The position numbers and the translations under genes are program-made. From Pandoraea anapnoica (GTDB lineage: Bacteria > Pseudomonadota > Gammaproteobacteria > Burkholderiales > Burkholderiaceae): a stretch of DNA of 64,000 bases. Shown here one piece after another: positions 16,977 to 24,783 of this stretch (its first letter is position 1; every line of letters starts with the position of its first letter). The notes beneath the pieces were generated by a model. The model was not told the origin of the DNA. It saw nothing but the letters and a program-made list of their open reading frames with translations, and made no database searches. The stretch spans positions 62,001 through 126,000 of the forward strand of contig NZ_CABPSP010000002.1 in the NCBI RefSeq assembly GCF_902459765.1, written 5' to 3'.

Positions 16977-18377
16977 TCACATCAACTGTTCGAGAAAACT
17001 CGCACCACCCGACTTGCGCGCAGCCTTGTTGGCGTACATGCGCTGATCGGCCACGCGGATCAGTTCGCTCATCGACTCGCCATCGTCAGGGAACACGGCG
17101 ACGCCCACGCTCACCCGCACCGTCAGGCTCGCATCGTTTACCGAGATCGCCTGTTCGATCTCCGCGCGCAGCCGGTTCACGGCGAAGTCGATGCGCTCGA
17201 CGATCTCGGCGTCCTGCACGATGGCGACAAACTCGTCGCCCGAATGCCGCGCCACGAATCCGCAGTCCGACACCCCGACCTTCATGCGGCGTCCGATCTC
17301 CTTGAGCAGCAGATCGCCGGTCGCGTGCCCGAGGCTGTCGTTCACGCCCTTGAATCCATCGATATCGGCGAAGAGCAGCGCCAGCTTGCCGTTGGTGCGC
17401 TGCGCGCAGCGTACCGCTTCGCTGGCGAATTCGCCGAACGTGCGGCGATTCGGCAGTCCGGTCAGTTCGTCGAACCGCGCGGCCTTGTAGAGATCGTCGA
17501 TGAGTTGCTTGCGCTCGATGGCGAGCGCCGTCTGATCGCAAACGAACGCCAGCAGCCGTTGTGCCGCTTCCGCCTGCAAAGCCCTCACGGGTCCATAGAT
17601 CATGAGCGTGCCGACGGCACGGCGCGCGGTATGCATGGGTAACACGGCCAGTGCGTGCCGCGCGGAATCGACGTTATCGTCCAGCGAGAATGGCTCAGTG
17701 CGCACTTGCACCGCATCCGTCCCGGGATCGGCATCGTGCACCGCTTCGATCAGTTGCCAGAGCGGTTCCTGCGCATTGGTGGCGTGCGTCGAGAGCGCCT
17801 CCGCCTGCGTCCAATCGAGCAGCGGGACGTCCGTGCTGTCGCGGTACTGATAGGCCTTGTCCCACACGCGCAGGTCCGCGTCGCAGGTCGCAACGACAAT
17901 GGCGTCGATGGGAAAGAGCGTGCCCAGCGTGTCGTGGACGGCCTTGCAGAGGAAGCGGATGTCGGCGGCGTCGTGAGCTGCTTCGGAAATCGAGTAGGTG
18001 GCGCGCTGCAACGCTTCGGCTCGTTTGCGGGCCGAGACGTCGCGGGCGACGCCGATACGCATGCCGTGCTCTTCAGACCAGCGCGCCGACCACATGATAT
18101 GGACGTAATGACCGTCTTTGTGGATGTAACGGTTTTCGAACCCGATCCTAGGTCGTCCCGCCATGACCAGCTTCGATTCTTCGATGGTCCTGTCGCGGTC
18201 TTCCTTCGCCACGAAATCGATCATCGAGCGCCCCATCAACTCTTGCGCGCTATAGCCGAGAATAGCTTCGCAGGCCGGACTCACGTACACGAGAGTTCCG
18301 GACCGATTAACGAGAAACACTGCGTCCAGCAGCAACTCCATGCAACTTGCCAGGACGTCTTTTGTTACGAATTCCAT
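16977..18377 (-). CDS. PAS-GAF-GGDEF sensor, probable diguanylate cyclase
   Basis: A 466-residue soluble signalling protein. A PAS domain lies at about 8-118 (ending GVARDVSARKRAE), a GAF-like domain at about 128-290 and a GGDEF domain at about 300-466. The active-site loop reads Ser-Gly-Asp-Glu-Phe at 379-383 instead of GGDEF, but DIDGFKGVND upstream is intact. SGDEF variants are often still active, so cyclic-di-GMP synthesis is likely though not certain. No membrane segment is visible. It faces the FRG gene and is not in an operon. Confidence 0.87.
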   Translation of the reverse strand: MEFVTKDVLASCMELLLDAVFLVNRSGTLVYVSPACEAILGYSAQELMGRSMIDFVAKEDRDRTIEESKLVMAGRPRIGFENRYIHKDGHYVHIMWSARWSEEHGMRIGVARDVSARKRAEALQRATYSISEAAHDAADIRFLCKAVHDTLGTLFPIDAIVVATCDADLRVWDKAYQYRDSTDVPLLDWTQAEALSTHATNAQEPLWQLIEAVHDADPGTDAVQVRTEPFSLDDNVDSARHALAVLPMHTARRAVGTLMIYGPVRALQAEAAQRLLAFVCDQTALAIERKQLIDDLYKAARFDELTGLPNRRTFGEFASEAVRCAQRTNGKLALLFADIDGFKGVNDSLGHATGDLLLKEIGRRMKVGVSDCGFVARHSGDEFVAIVQDAEIVERIDFAVNRLRAEIEQAISVNDASLTVRVSVGVAVFPDDGESMSELIRVADQRMYANKAARKSGGASFLEQLM

Positions 18378-18522
18378 TTATTTCGAACGGCCATGAAGCA
18401 CCCGGCCTCTATATGGCAATCTCAACATGTGACTATTTCATCACCATGACAACGCACGACCTGCGATTGCCTTCCTGCGACGGCCGCTGCCAGGACCGAC
18501 CAGCCGTATCGACCGATTTCGC

Positions 18523-18771
18523 TTAAAAAATCAATTGCTTGACCCAACGCGGCGTAACGACATCGACCGCGCATTCCGCCCGCACCTTGCTGCACGCCGT
18601 CGCGTACTCGGCGCGCAGCAGCCTGATTCTCGCCGCCACCAGGTGACGAAATCTCAACTCCCGTTCGCTGAAGCCCACCCGGTCGACATATCGCGTGCCG
18701 TCCGGTAAAGCGCCTCGAATTTCGTAAAAAATTACCCCGTCGCGCGAATACTTCATCACTTTGGCTGCCAT
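18523..18771 (-). CDS. Small hypothetical protein
   Basis: An 82-residue basic protein with many Arg residues, with no signal peptide and no family I recognise. The reading frame is open for a further 201 bases upstream, but the ATG at 18771 gives a compact protein starting MAAKVMKYSRDG. Only a weak GGGACAAG precedes it. The surrounding DNA has more A+T than the rest of the window. It may be a real orphan gene or a chance reading frame. Confidence 0.4.
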   Translation of the reverse strand: MAAKVMKYSRDGVIFYEIRGALPDGTRYVDRVGFSERELRFRHLVAARIRLLRAEYATACSKVRAECAVDVVTPRWVKQLIF

Positions 18772-19207
18772 CTTGTCCCGATTCTTATTCGTTATTGCCC
18801 GCCCTTCTTCCCCCCGATATTTTTGACTGCCCGGGTTTCGGTGATTGTCACTTGGACTTTTCAAATAAGCAACCGGCAAAACAGACCGTGGCGCCCGCGC
18901 GACGGGGCTTTCCGGGCAAACTGCCGATGCTCGGACGGACCGCTCGCCATGCGACGTCGAGGCAGGCGTCACAGGAATTCATTCGTTATTTTTACCCTTT
19001 CAACTACATCGGAATACGAATTAAATATCCTGAAAAGATCGAAAATTCATCGCCGATGATTGTTGTGCGTCGCGGCGGCATACTCACGCGTCGCGATGCC
19101 GCTTTACATCAGCCGTGGGACGCCCGATTTCCCCAGCGAACCGGTGTAGTAACCTGACTCGCCTTCGCCCTCTTCTTCGCGTCGGCGATTCACGACAGGA
19201 GGCATTC
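18772..19207. other. Gene-free stretch, locally A+T-rich
   Basis: No convincing coding frame on either strand. It includes A+T-rich patches such as 18780-18800 and 18978-19060. No hairpin, operator or RNA gene was recognised apart from the AGGAGG ribosome site (19197-19202) of the next gene. Confidence 0.5.
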
Positions 19208-19678
19208 ATGACGAAGCTCGTCACATGTGCTTGGTTCAATGGTGAAGCCCGCCAGGCCGCCGAATTCTACGCAGCCACCTTTCCCGACAGTCACGTTCAG
19301 GCGCGCCACGTCTCGCCCATTCCGGGCATTGGCGCCGGGCAGGAACTGACGGTCGAGTTCACCGTGCTGGGTCAGCCGTTTGTCGGCCTGAATGGCGGCC
19401 CGGAGTTCAAGCCGAACGAGGCGATCAGCTTCATGGTCGTCACGAAGGATCAGGAAGAAACCGACCGGTACTGGAACGCCATCATCGGCAACGGCGGCGC
19501 CGAATCGGCCTGCGGCTGGTGCAAGGACCGCTGGGGATTCTCGTGGCAGATCACCCCGAAGCGGCTGCTCGATCTCATGGCCGATCCCGATGTCGCCAAA
19601 GCGCGACGTGCGATGGAAGCCATGATGACCATGCACAAGATCGATATCGCCACGCTCGATCGAGCAGCAACGGGCTGA
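19208..19678 (+). CDS. VOC-superfamily PhnB-like protein (3-dmu-9_3-mt family)
   Basis: A 156-residue cytosolic protein with the opening pattern LVTCAWFNGEARQAAEFYAATFPDS and the later CGWCKDRWGFSWQITP, both characteristic of the PhnB/3-demethylubiquinone-like VOC family. The Pfam name is historical; most members have no proven methyltransferase activity. AGGAGG at 19197-19202 supports the ATG. It stands alone. Confidence 0.85.
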   Translation: MTKLVTCAWFNGEARQAAEFYAATFPDSHVQARHVSPIPGIGAGQELTVEFTVLGQPFVGLNGGPEFKPNEAISFMVVTKDQEETDRYWNAIIGNGGAESACGWCKDRWGFSWQITPKRLLDLMADPDVAKARRAMEAMMTMHKIDIATLDRAATG

Positions 19679-19815
19679 AGCGGGTCGAGTCAGCGTCCAC
19701 CCCGCGACAGCGGCTACGGCTTGCGTCGCTCTCGCTGGGACGCGTCCCAGCGTTCGGCCGACGCCATACCCGGCCACCGCGCCGAGCGACGTTCGTGCCT
19801 AGTCGCGCCGGGCAC

Positions 19816-20457
19816 TTACTTCCCCATTTCGACCTTCGCGGACACCTCCCGGGCTTCGCTCAGGTGATGACGAAGTGTCGGCAGCGTCTTCGTGGCGAAG
19901 GCCTTCAGATCGGGGTCTTGCCCCTTCTCTGACTCCGTCTGAAAGAGCGCGACGGCCTGTTCATGCGCCTCGGGACCGGCGAGCGCCATGTAGGCCACGT
20001 CGAACTCGCGGCCCTTCTTGCGCTTGAGCGCTTCGATATCCGGATCGACGGCGGCGTCGTTCGGCACACTCACGCCCTTCTTGGCACCCAACTGACGCAG
20101 GGCTTCGTTCGCCTTGCTGTGATCCGTCACCATTTGCCGGGCGAAGCGCTTGACGGCAGGGTTGCTGGAGCGTTGCACAGCCACCTGACTCGCCTGCACT
20201 TCTGCCTTGCCCGCCTTTTGCGCCTTGTCGACGAATTCGACGTCGATGCCCGCGCTGGACTGTGCCGCTCGCATGGCCTTCGGGGCCGGTTGCGTTACTT
20301 CGACGCCCGCCGTCGGGGACGCCTGATCGGTGCCACCTCCCTGCCCCGGTTCTCCCTTCGGCAGTTCCTGCGCGATGACGAACGGACTCGCCATGAGCGC
20401 AGCGCTCAGCACACACGTCATACGTACTTTCTGCGCTTTCGCGATTCGTGGATACAT
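19816..20457 (-). CDS. DUF4142 exported protein (ferritin-like helical fold)
   Basis: A 213-residue protein with a signal peptide (hydrophobic 13-28, cleavage near VIAQE), a proline/glycine-rich linker and a DUF4142 domain from about 70 to the end. The domain has NPAVKRFARQMVTDHSKANEAL and the late EAREV helix. DUF4142 proteins form helical bundles and are linked to stress or outer-membrane functions, with no defined reaction. ATG at 20457 is chosen because GGGAGGG is just upstream. Its start is only 28 bp after the sigma-54 activator gene, so the two are probably co-transcribed. Confidence 0.82.
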   Translation of the reverse strand: MYPRIAKAQKVRMTCVLSAALMASPFVIAQELPKGEPGQGGGTDQASPTAGVEVTQPAPKAMRAAQSSAGIDVEFVDKAQKAGKAEVQASQVAVQRSSNPAVKRFARQMVTDHSKANEALRQLGAKKGVSVPNDAAVDPDIEALKRKKGREFDVAYMALAGPEAHEQAVALFQTESEKGQDPDLKAFATKTLPTLRHHLSEAREVSAKVEMGK

Positions 20458-20485
20458 ATGCCCTCCCGGCATTGTTATGAGATCT

Positions 20486-21898
20486 CTATGCCTGCATCTG
20501 CGCCAGCCGCGCGTACAGCGTTTTCAGACTGATGCCGAGCTGTCTCGCGGCCTGTGCCTTGACACCACCGCATTGCGAAAGCGCACCGAGAATGACCTGA
20601 CGGTCGAGGTCGGCCAGCGGCGCGTCGAGTGCGATGGTCGTGCGGTCGTCGCGCACCGGAAAGCCCGCGAGTTCGTCGAAAATCGGCGGCGGTAGAGAAT
20701 CGATAACGGATGTCGCGCTCAGAATGCGAACGCGCTGAATGAAGTTGCGAAGCTCGCGCACATTGCCCGGCCATTCGTGACGGCGCAACGCCGTCAACAC
20801 ATGCGGCGCGAATCGCATCGCGCGACCATCGCGGGCATTGGCCTCGCTCAGCATCGTTTGTGCGAGCAGCGTCACATCGTCCTCACGCTCGCGCAACGGC
20901 GGCATGGTGACCGGAAAGACGTTCAGCCGATGGTAGAGATCGGGGCGCAGCTTGCCCGCACGCATGGCGGCATCGGGCGACACGTTGGTGGCCGCGACGA
21001 TGCGCACGTCCACCGCAATTTCCTCCGAGCCCCCGAGCCGCATGAGCCTGCCGGTCTCCAGTACGCGCAACAGATTGACTTGCGACGCGAGAGGCATTTC
21101 AGCCACTTCGTCCAGAAACAGCGTGCCGCCGTGGGCGCGTTCGAAGAAGCCGCGATGACGGCGTTCGGCCCCGGTGAAGCTGCCACGGTCGTGACCGAAC
21201 ACTTCACTCTCGACGAGGTTCGGCGCGATGGCACCACAGTTCACGGCAAGGAAAGGCCCCTCCCGGCGCTCGCTGAGATCGTGCACTGCGCGTGCCGCCA
21301 GTTCCTTGCCGGTGCCTGATTCCCCGGTGAGCAGCACGGCGGCATCGGTGGGCGCAACGCGTGAGAGTGCATTGAAGACACGCTGCATGGCCACAGACTT
21401 GCCGAGCAATCCGGCGAATGCTTCGGTGGTCGACGCGCCGACGACCGAAGCCGCCGCCCTCCTGAAAGCCTCGTTGCCCACCAAGCTCACCGACGCCTTC
21501 GCGATCCACTCGCCCGCGCGCTGTCGGTCCCCTGGCAGCACGAGATAGTCGCTTGCTCCCCGGCGCAACGCCTGCACGGCGCTTTCCCAGCCGGGACGCG
21601 CCGTGCACATCACCACATCTAGGTTGCGATGATTCGCCCAGCCGTCGAGCACGTCGAAACCGGAACCGTCCGGCATGTCGACGTCGGTCATCACGAGCGA
21701 AGGCGGTGCATCTGAGAGGTGCGAGAGACACGCATCGGCCTCGGCCAGCGTACCGGCCCATGCGGGCGGCGGAAACGTCGGCGGGCAGACAGCGCGACAC
21801 AGATCGGACAGCGCATCGCGTGTCGCCGTATCTGCGCCGACCAACAAGATGGGCGACCGGTCGGCAGCACGGCGTGACGCGTCAGAAAAGACTGACAT
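20486..21898 (-). CDS. Sigma-54-dependent activator with degenerate receiver domain (NtrC type)
   Basis: A 470-residue activator. The receiver-like N-terminus (about 15-135) keeps an acceptor-type Asp72 (TDVDMPDG). However, the acidic pair of strand 1 is reduced to GAD, and the usual Lys-Pro reads Leu-Pro near 121-122, so normal phosphorylation is doubtful. The AAA+ domain has Walker A GESGTGKE (192-199), sigma-54 contact loop GSFTGA (239-244) and Walker B GGTLFLDE (about 257-264). A Fis-like helix-turn-helix ends the protein (QAARQLGISLKTLYARL). GGAGGAG precedes the ATG. No partner histidine kinase is seen nearby. It is divergent from a second activator at 22067. Confidence 0.9.
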   Translation of the reverse strand: MSVFSDASRRAADRSPILLVGADTATRDALSDLCRAVCPPTFPPPAWAGTLAEADACLSHLSDAPPSLVMTDVDMPDGSGFDVLDGWANHRNLDVVMCTARPGWESAVQALRRGASDYLVLPGDRQRAGEWIAKASVSLVGNEAFRRAAASVVGASTTEAFAGLLGKSVAMQRVFNALSRVAPTDAAVLLTGESGTGKELAARAVHDLSERREGPFLAVNCGAIAPNLVESEVFGHDRGSFTGAERRHRGFFERAHGGTLFLDEVAEMPLASQVNLLRVLETGRLMRLGGSEEIAVDVRIVAATNVSPDAAMRAGKLRPDLYHRLNVFPVTMPPLREREDDVTLLAQTMLSEANARDGRAMRFAPHVLTALRRHEWPGNVRELRNFIQRVRILSATSVIDSLPPPIFDELAGFPVRDDRTTIALDAPLADLDRQVILGALSQCGGVKAQAARQLGISLKTLYARLAQMQA

Positions 21899-22066
21899 GA
21901 ACTCCTCCGGGGTACTGCAGATGCTCTGTTCGACTACGTAATCTGCGATGCCGTTCGGCGCGATGTCATCGAAACTTCCTATGCGATACGCGCATCGGCT
22001 ACAGAATTTCAATGTGGAATTTCGGATCGGACGGGATATTCACGGCGCACTTCGCGTCACAACGGC

Positions 22067-23026
22067 ATGACACGTCAGCACGGCATTCCTGACACACCCG
22101 ACACTTCGCTGCTCGGCAACTCGACAGCGATTCGTACGTTGCGCGCGCAGATCGAGCGTGTTGCGCGAACGTCGGTCAGTGTCCTCATACTCGGCGAAAG
22201 TGGCAGTGGAAAGGAGCTTGCTGCGCGCGCGTTGCATGCTGCGAGCGATCGTCGAAACGGGGCGTTCGTTGCCGTACCCTGCGGTGCAATGCCCGCGGAC
22301 CTCGCCGAATCCCAGTGGTTCGGGCATGAGCGTGGCAGCTTCACGGGGGCTGTCGATCAGCGGCGTGGGTACTTCGAAGCGGCACATGGCGGCACGTTGT
22401 TCCTCGACGAAATCGGCGATATGCCACCAGCTATGCAGGTGAAGCTCCTGCGGGCGCTCGAATCGGGCACGCTGTGCCGCGTTGGCGGCAGTCAGGCGGT
22501 CCCTGTAGATGTACGTGTGATTGCGGCGACGCGTCACGACGTTGCCGAGGCGCTGCGTAGCGGTGCGTTGCGCGACGACCTGCTCTACCGGCTCGCCGCG
22601 TTCGTGTTGCACGTGCCCGCGCTACGCCATCGCGATGGGGATATCGCGACGCTCGCGCATGCTCACGTCGACGTGCTCAATGCGCGGGCGAGAACGTCGA
22701 AGCGCCTGTCGGCCACATCGGTGCGTGCGCTCGGCGCGCATGCGTGGCCGGGTAACGTGCGCGAACTGCATCACGTGATCGAGCGCGCGTTCATTCTCTC
22801 GGACGACGTGCTGCACGTGACGACCGATACCGTGCCCCCCGCCGGCCCCGTCGTTCATCACGGCACGCTCGAATTGCCGCGCGTCATCACGCTTGCCGAC
22901 GCACAACATCACTTCATCGCGGCATCGCTGGTCCATCACGAGAATGACAAGCCAAGCACCGCGCGCTCACTCGGTGTCAGTCTGAAAACGCTATACAACC
23001 GGCTGGCGACGTCTACCGGACATTGA
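22067..23026 (+). CDS. Sigma-54-dependent activator lacking a regulatory domain
   Basis: A 319-residue protein made only of an AAA+ core and a DNA-binding tail. Walker A GESGSGKE is at 43-50, GSFTGA at 90-95, Walker B GGTLFLDE at about 108-115, and the Fis-like tail has [15 protein letters not shown]. With no N-terminal sensor it may be constitutive or controlled by another protein, as with PspF or HrpR/S-type activators. It is divergent from the receiver-containing activator, with 168 bp between them, and convergent with the BON-domain gene. It could act with, or antagonise, its neighbour at the same promoter. Confidence 0.88.
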   Translation: MTRQHGIPDTPDTSLLGNSTAIRTLRAQIERVARTSVSVLILGESGSGKELAARALHAASDRRNGAFVAVPCGAMPADLAESQWFGHERGSFTGAVDQRRGYFEAAHGGTLFLDEIGDMPPAMQVKLLRALESGTLCRVGGSQAVPVDVRVIAATRHDVAEALRSGALRDDLLYRLAAFVLHVPALRHRDGDIATLAHAHVDVLNARARTSKRLSATSVRALGAHAWPGNVRELHHVIERAFILSDDVLHVTTDTVPPAGPVVHHGTLELPRVITLADAQHHFIAASLVHHENDKPSTARSLGVSLKTLYNRLATSTGH

Positions 23027-23056
23027 GTCTGCGAATGTCCCGGCATTGTTGAGGAG

Positions 23057-23099
23057 TCGCGGCCGCCGCCCCTGTGAACGTGCTGCGTGGCGGCCGCGA
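23057..23099. terminator. GC-rich hairpin between convergent genes
   Basis: TCGCGGCCGCC (23057-23067) pairs perfectly with GGCGGCCGCGA (23089-23099) across a 21-base loop. It sits between the activator stop and the BON gene stop. There is no T-tract, so any terminator role is by stem strength or Rho. Confidence 0.5.
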
Positions 23100-23105
23100 T
23101 CCTGC

Positions 23106-24206
23106 TTAGTGGTGCTTGCCTGCGTCGTTGCCCGTGCTGGACGTCCCCGACGACGTGCCGCTCGAACCTGCTGCGCCTGACGCTGTGTGCGCCCCGGCCG
23201 TGCCGACCGTACCCGTCTGCCCCGCCGAACGTTGCGACGCCGACGTGCCCGCACCAGTGCCACCGTGTGGGTGGTCGGCGTGCGACGACTGCGTACGAAT
23301 GCGGTTCTCGACGTCCTGCACGCCGAAGCACTGCTCGGCGCAGTCTTCGATGGCGTGCTTCATCCAGCGCTCCGGCACGCTGCCCTGCAAGTCGACGCGA
23401 CCGTCGTTCACCTGCACGCTGACGTCGTGGACCTCAAGCTCGTGCGCCATGCAGAGGCGTTCGCAGACGTCCTCACGAATGCGTTCGTCCGAGCGGCTGT
23501 AGCCCTTTGGCCCCTGACGATGACGCATATCCATCGGCGCGCTGCCTGGACCGCCCAGGCCACCGTGACTGCTTTGACTTCCGTAGCTGCCATAGTTGCC
23601 GTAACCCCGCTGCTGCGCCTGCGATTCCCAGCCTTGCGGCCCGCGCTGCATCGACTGCCCGCCGAAGCCCTGGCGACCTCCGCCTTGCGACATCCGGCTA
23701 CCGTAATCGCGGTCATAGTCGCGCCCGTAATCTCGACCATAGTCACGACTATAGTTGGAGCTGAAGTCGCCACTGTAGTCGCCGCCGTATTCGCCCATGA
23801 AGGCGTCCTCATAATCTCGACCGTAGCTGCGTCCATAGCCGCCCGCGCCACCTGAACCGCTGCGTGCCCCGTAGGTATCGCGGTTTTGCCCGCCGTTCGA
23901 ACGGCCATACGTGTCGCGGGAATAGCCGTAGCGCGGATCGCCGCTATTGCCGTAGCGTTCGTTACGCTCATTGCGCGGATCGTCGATACGCGCACGGCCC
24001 GCTTCGCTCCAATCGCCTCGCCATTCCCCTTGTCCTCCTCGATCGCCACGCTCGCGCGAAGACTGCGTGCCGTACTCGTCTTCCTGGTCGTACGCGGAGA
24101 AGTCCCGCTGCATGGCCTCCTCGTCGAAATCGCGACGGTATTGGCTGCGCTGTCCGCCACCTTGCATTTGCCGTTCGTTATCGCGCGTTGCGTATCGTCG
24201 TTGCAT
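23106..24206 (-). CDS. BON-domain protein with Tyr/Gly/Arg/Asp-rich repeats
   Basis: A 366-residue protein with no signal peptide or membrane helix. Residues 1-230 are low complexity, rich in Gly, Tyr, Arg, Asp, Ser and Gln, with a tandem RDYG/RDYD block at 154-169. A BON domain lies at about 237-305 and a Gly/Thr/Ser/Ala-rich tail follows. The BON domain carries two Cys-x3-Cys pairs (248/252 and 289/293), which could bind metal or form disulfides. BON domains usually contact membranes or other envelope components. ATG at 24206 has GGAG about seven bases upstream. A sigma-54 promoter lies about 82 bp before the start, next to the two sigma-54 activator genes. Function unknown. Confidence 0.83.
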   Translation of the reverse strand: MQRRYATRDNERQMQGGGQRSQYRRDFDEEAMQRDFSAYDQEDEYGTQSSRERGDRGGQGEWRGDWSEAGRARIDDPRNERNERYGNSGDPRYGYSRDTYGRSNGGQNRDTYGARSGSGGAGGYGRSYGRDYEDAFMGEYGGDYSGDFSSNYSRDYGRDYGRDYDRDYGSRMSQGGGRQGFGGQSMQRGPQGWESQAQQRGYGNYGSYGSQSSHGGLGGPGSAPMDMRHRQGPKGYSRSDERIREDVCERLCMAHELEVHDVSVQVNDGRVDLQGSVPERWMKHAIEDCAEQCFGVQDVENRIRTQSSHADHPHGGTGAGTSASQRSAGQTGTVGTAGAHTASGAAGSSGTSSGTSSTGNDAGKHH

Positions 24207-24287
24207 GATGATTCTCCAGATGAGCAGCACCAGCGGTCCAGAAGCAACGGCTCCTGTTCAACCAATCCGGCACCGGACAAATCCTTG

Positions 24288-24303
24288 TGCAAGTCGCATG
24301 CCA
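24288..24303 (-). promoter_or_regulatory. Sigma-54 (-24/-12) promoter for the BON-domain gene
   Basis: On the minus strand the site reads TGGCATGCGACTTGCA. The consensus is TGGCACG-N4-TTGCW; only one base of the first block differs, and the GG to GC distance is the required 10 bases. Transcription would start near 24277, leaving a leader of about 70 nt. The placement beside two sigma-54 activator genes makes this a probable target. Confidence 0.8.
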
Positions 24304-24436
24304 TGCGTCGGACATAGACACGACGTTCGCAAATCCCGGTCGGGTGGACGGCCGCCGAGGCTTTTTTTCCATTCGTGGCAAGTTCGTCCTGTCTGGGACC
24401 GTGCGGGCCTCGCCTTGACGTTTTGCGTTGACACGC

Positions 24437-24464
24437 TTGACGTTACCCGCGCATTGCGTATAGA
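24437..24464 (+). promoter_or_regulatory. Sigma-70-like promoter in the gap before the DapA-family gene
   Basis: TTGACG (24437-24442) and TATAGA (24459-24464) are 16 bp apart. Transcription would begin near 24471. No annotated long gene follows until 24784, so the product is a long leader or a small RNA. Confidence 0.5.
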
Positions 24465-24472
24465 GTCACCGC

Positions 24473-24571
24473 ATGATGAATTCCGCCCTCCTCCGTTCGC
24501 AGACTCTGCGCGTTGTCCTTTCGGGACAACGGGGCGTGTTCGTCAAAAGCAAAAAACAGTCGCTCAACTGA
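24473..24571 (+). CDS. Possible leaderless 32-residue peptide
   Basis: A short frame starts with two ATG codons at 24473 and 24476 and ends at TGA 24569-24571. The peptide is basic and ends KSKKQSLN. The first ATG is at or within a few bases of the predicted start of transcription, so translation would be leaderless; no ribosome site is seen. The stop codon falls on the first arm of the hairpin at 24559-24602, a layout that recalls a leader peptide. It may equally be a chance frame. Confidence 0.25.
   Translation: MMNSALLRSQTLRVVLSGQRGVFVKSKKQSLN
24512..24530. repeat. Short hairpin
   Basis: GTTGTCC (24512-24518) and GGACAAC (24524-24530) pair across a 5-base loop. It lies in the putative leader transcript downstream of the 24437-24464 promoter. 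Confidence 0.5.
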
Positions 24572-24602
24572 CCGGAGCGTGCTGTTCCGTCAGTTGAGCG
24601 AC
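24559..24602 (-). terminator. Long hairpin with T-run on the minus strand
   Basis: GTCGCTCAACTGA (24559-24571) pairs perfectly with TCAGTTGAGCGAC (24590-24602). The loop can add CGGA/TCCG pairing. On the minus strand the stem is followed by TGTTTTTTGC, so it looks like an intrinsic terminator for leftward RNA. No gene is seen on that strand just upstream, leaving an antisense RNA or a plus-strand regulatory stem as alternatives. Confidence 0.55.
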
Positions 24603-24783
24603 GGAATAGCCACGTGGACCGGCAGTCCCGCCCAGCGCCCAGTGCGCGCCTGTAATACCTGCACCGCCTCGCATCACCGGCCAATCTGCCCCGAACGCCA
24701 CGCGTCAAATCTTGCGTCGCCCTGCTGAACGGTTTCCGTACAAGGTCACCACACGTTCATCGCATTCGTATCAGGGAGACACC

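Noticed and set aside
24360-24375. T-run GGCTTTTTTTCC as a terminator
   Set aside because: The upstream GC-rich bases do not form a good stem, and no gene ends there.
24466-24708. An 80-codon minus-strand frame
   Set aside because: It is Arg/Cys-rich, spans the hairpin, and has no ribosome site or family match.
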